Under the pieces are notes generated by a model. It was given only the letters and a program-made list of their open reading frames with translations, had not been told where the DNA came from and did no database searches. A program made the position numbers and the translations under genes. Source: Gordius sp. MW1 (lineage: Eukaryota > Nematomorpha > Gordioida > Gordea > Gordiidae). From it: a stretch of 64,000 nucleotides of DNA. Shown piece after piece: positions 57,095 to 64,000 of the stretch; positions within the stretch are counted from its first letter, which is position 1; each line of letters opens with the position of its first letter. The stretch is taken from positions 1,488,001-1,552,000 of the forward strand of contig OZ038528.1 in assembly GCA_964036665.1 (NCBI GenBank), in the 5' to 3' direction.

Positions 57095-59230
57095 TTACGG
57101 AGTATGATATTGAATAAAACAATTAATATGTAGACCGATGTTGCATTTTGTGTATATGATTTTCGCGGATTTATGGCATAGGCCACACCTCCTTTGTGTG
57201 GGGTTCTTTGCGGGCCAATGCTCGCGATTATCAAACCGCACCTCGGCATAAACATTGCTTGCAGGCCTTGGATATACGGTCCTCAATCGCGGAATGTTCG
57301 GAACAAATCACAAAGGGACTGTAATCTTCCGCAAAAAATTTAAAAGGGGAATCCCTTTATGAACTTTCCGGTATAACAGCCACGAATTAACGACTGCAGC
57401 GTTAAGACAAAAACGTATTAGGGGCCAATACCATTTATTTGATCGTATTCCAACACGATATGAGCCATGAAACTTGTCGAAAAGGTCAACACCCCCCATT
57501 CCCTTATTGTATTCGCTGATTAGGGTTGGTTGAGGAATGGTAATCCTACTCTTGGCTGATCTGCTATACCTAGTGCACTTCGTGAGTGTACTTGCTAGAC
57601 TATCTGTTCGATTTGTTGCCAGGGTCACCTGGCTATTATCATTCCTTCTATACAATTGTATATTTGTATCCTTTGCCCTAAGAACTTGCCAGGCTCCCCT
57701 AGGCGCTCTTTTTAGATCTTGGAGAGGGGCCTTTTGAATACTGTCGGCTCGTATTGTTCCTTTATCATTCCATCAATACAATTGTATATTTGTATCCTTT
57801 GCCCTAAGAACTTGCCAGGCTCCCCTAGGCGCTCTTTTTAGATCTTGGAGAGGGGCCTTTTGAATCCTGTCGGCTCGTATTGTTCCTGTTAATTGAATTG
57901 AATCTTTCGCCAACTCTTCCAATAATGGTAAAGAATTAAAAAAGTTATCAATAAATATGTGACTATTTGATGGGACAAACCCTGTAACCAGCTTTTTTAC
58001 AACGGCGGAACCAAGGGGTACTCCTGGTTCTCGTTCCTCACGTCCTTCATATAATTTGAAACGACAACAATAACCATTGGGCTTGTTCAAGCACCAAAAC
58101 TTATACCCAAATCTTATGGGCTTACCACGTATAAATTGCTTTAAATGAAACCTACCATAGTATGGTTCCATGGCTTCATCTAAAGAATATATTGTGGGAT
58201 TAGGTTCAATATATTTTTCGAATTTTTTGTTCATATAATCCATCAAAACATTGACCTTTTTCAGGCTTCCAATTTCCAGGTTGCAAGTGTTATCCGAAAA
58301 ATGAAGATATTTGAAGATCGCTTGAAAGCGATCTCTGGAAATACAATTAGCAATGGCTATGTTATTAACATCTGCTTGCGTTTCCCAATACAGACGTTTT
58401 TTAGGTAGTTTAGAGTAGCCTGATACTAGTAAAACACCAAGCAATTTATACATTTCCTCACAAGTCACTTCAAAGGTTTCATCACTATATTTATATTTGG
58501 CATATTTTTTACTCTCTTTGCATATGAGCTCAATTAAGTCAGTATCCCAAAACAATTGAAAAACTTGTAAGGGTGTAAGAGAAGATTTTTGTATTTCAGT
58601 TAAAATGTTGGGAGCATTCTCTTGTAAATTCTGTAATTTAAGTTGTGCATGTTCCTTTGTTTCTAGCACAAGTTTAATTGATTTCCATGTTAAGAGTTTT
58701 TGCTTTTTATAAGGATTTTTTTTTAGATGTGGACACTTTGTTTATAGATGGTAACAGCATTTCAGTGTCAAGGTGATTTATTTCATTATCATTGTTTGTT
58801 ATAAGCACCTCAGCTTTCTTTGATAATACACCAGGTCCTAATTTATGAGGATCATTAATAAAAACTTCAGTTTCATCTTCTGAATTTCATCATAATCTGT
58901 ATCATAACCATCAACAGGTGGAATAAGGGCTAAATCAATGGCTTGAACGTTGCTCAATAAAGTACTATCTGATTCTAAAAGTGTAAGGACTTCTTCTGTA
59001 TTTAAAAGCCTATAGTGTGAAAATTACTACATCAATTTTTAAAAGCTTATATAAATATGAAATATGCTTAATATCGTATAAATTATAAATCATTTTTTAT
59101 AGATTAAGAATATGCAAATGTAATTAGTTAAATGTTTATTATATAGAAGTTTGTTAACATATACTTACAAAGAGTCTGAATTTTTCAAATTTTCAAAAGT
59201 ACGCTTTCTTTTATTGGTTATAGAAGCCAT
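57095..59230 (-). pseudogene. piggyBac transposase, broken
   Basis: Exon 1 (59169-59230, MASITNKRKRTFENLKNSDS) is joined over a GTAAGT intron to exon 2 from 59009. The body shows the DDE_Tnp_1_7 fold. Visible motifs are YSLDEAMEPYYGRF (first catalytic Asp), GYKFWCLNKPNGYC, HIFIDNFFNSLPLLEEL (second Asp) and YNKGMGGVDLFDKF (third Asp). The C-terminal Cys finger is RRCGLCHKSAKIIYTKCNIG with HINC. Breaks: frameshifts near 58885 and 58722, an in-frame TGA near 57767 created by a 126-bp tandem duplication, and another TGA near 57318. No TTAA-flanked ends were found, so it is a decayed transposon copy or a dead domesticated gene. Confidence 0.92.
57652..57893. repeat. 126-bp tandem duplication inside the piggyBac gene
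   Basis: ACAATTGTATATTTGTATCC starts at 57652 and again at 57778, with near-identical sequence through the GAGGGGCCTTTTGAAT block. The period (42 codons) keeps frame, but the junction codon after IQLY is TGA. Confidence 0.95.
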
Positions 59231-59542
59231 TTAATAAGGAAACAAAATAATAATGATCCACCAGCAGTTTAAGCTTTAATAAAAACTACGTTTGATAATT
59301 GTTGTAGTCGCTGACTACATTATGAGTAGAAAGCACAGCTGCGCTTGCAAGAGAGTATTTGTGGAGAATGTTGTATCATGGCACACTCACACAAACCCCC
59401 CCCCCCCCCCCTCATCTTAGTTTGCATATTAATTGCTATGCAATTTATGGGCTCACTTTCCAATTTGTTTTGTCACGCACCGAACGTGGATACCGAACGT
59501 GGATGTCACGCACCGAATGACTTCGGCTTGTTTACTGCTAAG
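59231..59542. other. Flank with C tract and repeat B fragment
   Basis: A run of 14 C at 59397-59410 and TTGCTATGCAATTTATGGGCTC near 59431. The direct repeat CGTGGAT(A/G)...ACCGAACGTGGAT lies at about 59478-59512. No gene. Confidence 0.5.
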
Positions 59543-60676
59543 TAGTGATGCGGAAAAACCGAGAAAAATCTCGGTCTCGTCTCGTCTCGTCTCGAAAAAC
59601 CGAGACGAGACGAGACGAGAATTTGAAAAATGGAGTCGAGATCGAGACGAGAATTTTGATGTCGAGACGAGACGATACGAGATTTTCTCGGCGAGATCTC
59701 GACTTTTTATTGATCGATTATTGTGTATTTTAATTTACATTTAAGGTATTAAGTGTAAATCAATATGTATGGAATATATTTAATATTAAAAAAATTCACA
59801 AGTGTAGTAAATATTATATATTTTTGCAAAAAAAATAAAATTTGGCAATCATTTACCTAAGTATGGTTGATTTTTGTCATACATTTAAATACGTACTCTT
59901 TAATTTAAAGTTTAAAACCTTATGTTCTTAATTCTATAAAAATGCTGCTTTTATTGTTGTTTTACAACGTTTTAATTTCTGCAACTAGTTATCAATTCTA
60001 TAAATAATAATAACATCATTAAATGTCACTCGCATAAACATGCAATAAACACTATGGGCTATAACTGATGATGGTTATATTAATGGACTTAAACGTTTGC
60101 CTTAAATATGTTAAGGTCTACTTTGAATCATTAGCAAAGGTTAATAAAGGGTCTCATTTTGCTCACTTATGCAACTATATCAACTATAAGCGAACTTATA
60201 ATTTTCGAAGTCCATTTATAGTTGACAGACACAGTGAATTTGATGCAAATATTATAATTTGCTAGAACAATAAAATTTAATCTTTTATATTTCAAATTTA
60301 TTTATAGTTTTTTTAGTCTGCACTTTTTATAGAAAATGTTATCTTTATGAGTTAATTCATATCTTTATATTGTCAATGAGATGTCGTGTCCCGCTAAATC
60401 TTTAAAAAGTTTGTGTATTAAAGTTTTTCCAAAAATATAAAATTTGCCATTTGGATTTTTGAACACTTATTTATATTTTTAATAAAATAGGAGAAATTTT
60501 TATTCCGTATATATTTTTTTTTAAAAGTCGAGACGAGACGAGAATTCTCGTCGAGACGAGACGAGACCGAGATTTTTCTAGACCGAGACGAGACGAGATC
60601 GAGATTTTCCTAATCGCTCCCGAGACGAGACGAGATTTTGTATTCGAGACCGAGACGAGACGAGATCGAAACACTA
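59543..60676. mobile_element. Second copy of the TCTCG-rich hAT-type element
   Basis: Left TAGTGATGCGGAAAAACCGA, right GATCGAAACACTA; flanks CTGCTAAG (59535-59542) and CTGCTAAA (60677-60684) match 7 of 8. Same terminal TCTCG/CGAGA repeats and a homologous AT-rich interior as 14648-16030, opposite orientation, about 250 bp shorter. Confidence 0.9.
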
Positions 60677-60715
60677 CTGCTAAAACCGCTTGGAATTCGA
60701 ATATTAATGTTAATT

Positions 60716-62355
60716 TAACTAGTTTTGGGGTTAGAATCCCGGAGTTTTTTTTGACTTTTATGATTGTTCTTGTTACTATCATTGATAATAAGAATTTTTG
60801 GCCGTCCGCTGGCTGCTGACCAATGAAAAAAATGACCATTGGCCAAAATGTGAATCGAAATTATTTTTTCGTTTTTTTTGACTATTATGATTGTTCCTGT
60901 TTCTACCATTGTTATTATGACTTTTTGGCCGTCCGCTGGCTGCTGACCAATGTTATATAATAAACATAAATAAAAGTTGTTTACTTTTAATTGCTATGCA
61001 ATTTAACTAGTTTTTGGGTTAGAATCCCGGAGTTTTTTTTGACTCTTATGATTGTCCCTGTTTGTTCTTGTTACTATCATTGATAATAAGAATTTTTGGC
61101 CGTCCGCTGGCTGCTGACCAATGAAAAAAATGACCATTGGCCAAAATGTGAATCGAAATTATTTTTTTCGTTTTTTTTCGACTATTATGATTGTTCCTGT
61201 TTCTACCATTGCTATTATGACTTTTTGGCCGTCCGTTGGCTGCTGACCAATGTTATATAATAAACAGAAATAAAAGTTGTTTACTTTTATTTGCTATGCA
61301 ATTTAACTAGTTTTTGGGTTAGAATCCCGGAGTTTTTTTTAACTCTTATGATTGTCCCTGTTACTACCATTGCTATTATGACTTTTTGGCCGTCCGTTGG
61401 GTGCTGACCAATGAAAAAAATGACCATTGGCCAAAATGTGAATCCAAGTTTATTTTTTCGTTTTTTTTCCGACTATTATGATTGTTCCTGTTACTACCAT
61501 TGATAATAAGACGTTTTGGCCGTCCGTTGGCTGCTGACCAATGAAAAAATTGACCATTGGCCAAAATGTGAATCCAAGTTTATTTTTTCGTTTTTTTCGA
61601 CTATTATGATTGTTCCTGTTACTACCATTGATAATAAGACGTTTTGGCCGTCCGTTGGCTGCTGACCAATGAAAAAATTGACCATTGGCCAAAATGTGAA
61701 TCCAAGTTTATTTTTTCGTTTTTTTTCGACTATTATGATTGTTCCTGTTACTACCATTGATAATAAGACGTTTTGGCCGTCCGTTGGGTGCTGACCAATG
61801 AAAAAATTGACCATTGGCCAAAATGTGAATCGAAATTTTTTTTTTCGTTTTTTTTCGCTAACACTGATTTATAGACCATCTGTTGGAACTGACCAATTAA
61901 AAAAAATGACCATTGGCCAAAATGTGATTCGAAAATTTTTTTTTTGTTTTTTGTTTTGACTCTTATAAATTTATATCCACTTTTACCGTGTCCTGGCTGC
62001 TGACCAATGAAAAAAATGACCATTGGCCAAAATGTGATTCGAAAATTATTTTTTCGTTTTTTTGACTATTATGAATTTATAACCACCTCTACCCTGTCCT
62101 GGCTGCTGACCAATTAAAAAAATGACTTATATCATTTTTGAATATCTATACTATTTTATTTTTAGATATCTTATTAATAAATCTAATTATTATTACATCT
62201 TATTTTTAAAAGTCATATTTTTTAATATCTAACGCATTTTTATATATTTAAATTTTATTTTCAAAAATTTTTATTATAAGCCACAAATGATTGTTCTTGT
62301 TCCTACCATTGATAATAAGCCTTTTTGGCCGTCCGTTGGCTGCTGACCAATAAAC
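60716..62355. repeat. Satellite with ~129-bp period
   Basis: Units contain TTGGCCGTCCG(C/T)TGGCTGC, TGACCAATGAAAAAA and TGACCATTGGCCAAAATGTG. Starts of AATCCAAGTT at 61441, 61571 and 61699 show periods of 130 and 128. The first units (60716-61320) form a longer higher-order repeat with AACTAGTTTTTGGGTTAGAA. Because 129 is divisible by 3, overlapping minus-strand frames stay open (repeating FFIGQQPTDGQNVLLSMV), but the variable period argues against a protein. Confidence 0.9.
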
Positions 62356-63110
62356 ATTTTTGTAAGAATTTAATGTTTTCAGACATTTATCCATTTCTAG
62401 ACTTAAAAAAACCTTATCAATAACAAATTATTCCCAAACATATTAACATTTAGTTTTTGTGTTATCAAAATTAACTCATAAAACTAGTTTTTATGTATTC
62501 AAAAGCTTTAACTACTTGATTGAAATCACAATATCTTTATTTCCTATTTCTAATGATTGCTAAAATAACAGATAAAATATTGCCTTTCAACAACTTACTG
62601 ATAATTAAAAAAAAGGGGGGAGGATAGCAATTCGTAAGTTTCTGTTTATACTCTTTGAAAAGGTCACATGTGTTCACTTAAGTTACCATATAGTCGTGTC
62701 CATTTCGCCCTTTTAATGATAACGCATCTGTTGTTACCATGTTTCAGTTTTACAAGTATACCGTCGTTACCTAGAAAAGAATTTAACCTTTACTATTCGA
62801 GCATTCAAAACCTCACTATTTATGTCCAATGTAAGTTTTTATTTTAAATTTGTTTTTTGAATATTATTTATTTTATTTTTATATTGATTATACGTTAAAC
62901 CCCTACCCCTCCCTATCTTACCCTTCCACCGCTGAGTTGGTATTATTAGGGGGCGGGAGTGGAGGAGATCATCTTCAACCCCTTTTTATTATTATTGATT
63001 TTTATATGCTTTTGGCAAATTAACGGAGGGAAAGGGGGGATAGTGTGTGCGTTTAGTTTTAACGGAGGGAAAGGGGGGGAAGGATAGATATTAGGCTTAT
63101 TATCTCTATA
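62356..63110. other. Spacer with one weak exon candidate
   Basis: 62748-62830 reads LQVYRRYLEKNLTFTIRAF between GTTTCAG and a consensus GTAAGT. It could be an exon, but no partner exon was found. The rest is AT-rich with G-rich runs near 63025-63080. Confidence 0.25.
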
Positions 63111-63165
63111 CATGGGCGAAGCCAGGTTTTGGATTGGGGGGGGGCAAAACATTTAAAAGTAAAAA
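63111..63165. mobile_element. Left-end fragment of a CATGGGCG MITE
   Basis: CATGGGCGAAGCCAGGTTTTGG with a G tract; no right end follows. Confidence 0.55.
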
Positions 63166-63494
63166 TAAAATATTTAAACTCATTTATTTATAATTATTTA
63201 TGCATTAGGGTATATATTTTTTCTTTTTAACTTTCTTTTTAGGTTTTCTATGAAATCACAATCTAATTAAATGAAATATATTAACCCAGTAAAAAAATAT
63301 ATATACTTTTATAAGGTTAAAAATATATTACATAGTTGGCTGTCTTAGCCAAGGGGGAAACCCTAGTAATTATCCTACCCCCTATAGGGATTCTAGCCCC
63401 TCTCACCTTTCTCGCCCATAAATTGCATAGCAAATAAGCTATATTTATACGTAGAATAGATGAGTCGTCCCCTCTTCCCTTCTCCCCCTTCTCC

Positions 63495-63672
63495 GGGGGT
63501 CTGGGGGCGGAGCCCCCAGGAGATGGGGGTTTGGGGGCGTAGCCCCCAACGGGGGTTTGGGGGCAGAGCCCCCACCGGGGGACTGGGGGCGGAGCCCCCA
63601 GCAGGGGGTTTGGGGGCGAAGCCCCCAAGGGGGTCTGGGGGCGAAGCCCCCAGTTACGCCCGAAGGGCGTAT
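63495..63672. repeat. Array of GC-rich palindromes
   Basis: Six successive palindromes (C/T)TGGGGGC-NN-AGCCCCCA(G/A) separated by GGGGG-rich linkers, followed by ACGCCCGAAGGGCGT. Loops vary (GG, GT, AG, GG, GA, GA). The outer pair changes as C-G or T-A in five units. This is an island of very high G+C in an AT-rich region; the open frames on both strands are by-products. Confidence 0.92.
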
Positions 63673-64000
63673 TATTGATTAATTATTGTCTTTGTTCGTA
63701 TGGAACAGATGTAGTTTTTTCCTTTTCATTTAGATAAAATAATTTCGCTTCACTAATGCGCGCGGTTACTTGGGATTAATTATTATTGAATAAATTCATA
63801 AAACATAAATTAAAGTTAAGGTAAGTAAAATATCCAATAACCTGATAACTGTTAAAACTTAATTCTTTTACCTTTTCTAACATTAATAATTAATTTAAAG
63901 TGATATACCTTTCATATTCTTTTTATCACTATTTTACAATTAACTATTTTACAGTGGTGATAGCGGTGGGATACTTGCTATATCTTATTATGTTAGTATG
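63673..64000. other. Right-edge AT-rich sequence with a possible acceptor
   Basis: TATTTTACAG at about 63945-63954 could precede an exon cut by the window edge. One frame reads VIAVGYLLYLIMLV and another GDSGGILAISYY. Too short to decide. Confidence 0.2.

Noticed and set aside
61376..62023. Overlapping repeat-protein-like ORFs (FFIGQQPTDGQ)
   Set aside because: Satellite by-product; the period varies by 1-2 nt so no single frame spans the array.
63317..63678. Gly/Pro-rich ORFs on both strands
   Set aside because: Explained by the GC palindrome array; open in several frames at once.
63955..64000. GDSGG peptide (serine protease active-site motif) at the right edge
   Set aside because: Only 15 codons, with a competing frame that looks like a membrane helix; chance cannot be excluded.

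Overview
This is a eukaryotic, almost certainly invertebrate metazoan, nuclear window. It is very AT-rich, has spliced genes, and is packed with transposable elements. The animal proteins recognised are kinesin light chain, protein-isoaspartate methyltransferase, a paracaspase-type caspase fold, a TJAP1/BEGAIN-type coiled coil and a C-type lectin receptor with EB/EGF-like modules. EB-like modules mildly suggest Ecdysozoa, but the lineage cannot be fixed from this sequence. Introns are often extremely short: 35, 36, 38 and 40 bp in three different genes. Several donors read GTTAA/GTTAGT rather than GTAAG.

Layout. 1-3.4 kb: N-terminal exons of kinesin light chain (minus), running off the left edge, with an inverted repeat pair in one intron. 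3.4-11.8 kb: gene-poor, repeat fragments and unassigned ORFs. 11.9-13.2 kb: complete six-exon PCMT gene (minus). 13.4-16.8 kb: a hAT transposon with intact 8-bp target duplication whose transposase is split by a second hAT-type element with its own 8-bp duplication. 17-19 kb: unassigned ORFs and repeats. 19.2-21.3 kb: 5'-truncated, frameshifted R2-clade LINE (minus), about 35 bp upstream of a paracaspase-like last exon (21.3-21.7 kb, plus). 22-29 kb: a dispersed repeat (inverted copy at 54.4-56.3 kb) and a segmental duplication carrying a tRNA-like SINE head split by a MITE.

29-41 kb: a possible first exon (minus), foldback and hAT MITEs, then a FLYWCH-finger gene at 32.7 kb. This gene continues into a tandem array of ten near-identical 63-nt exons separated by 38-bp introns (33.0-34.0 kb), the most unusual structure in the window. 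It is followed by a four-exon TJAP1/BEGAIN-like gene, a LINE relic and a three-exon coiled-coil gene.

41.1-51.9 kb: a 16-exon, 776-residue type I membrane receptor (plus): signal peptide, C-type lectin domain, seven six-cysteine modules each on one phase-1 exon, an unassigned ectodomain, one membrane helix and a tyrosine-rich tail with 23 tyrosines. The whole gene stays in frame across every proposed junction. Its introns hold many MITEs.

52-64 kb: an orphan ORF ending in a Cys cluster, the inverted dispersed repeat, a dead piggyBac transposase gene (minus), a second copy of the nested hAT-type element, a 129-bp-period satellite and an array of six GC-rich palindromes. At least fourteen copies or partial copies of a short element with CATGGGCGTAGCCAGG ends and G/C tracts lie across the window. 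I saw no CRISPR, rRNA or convincing functional tRNA.
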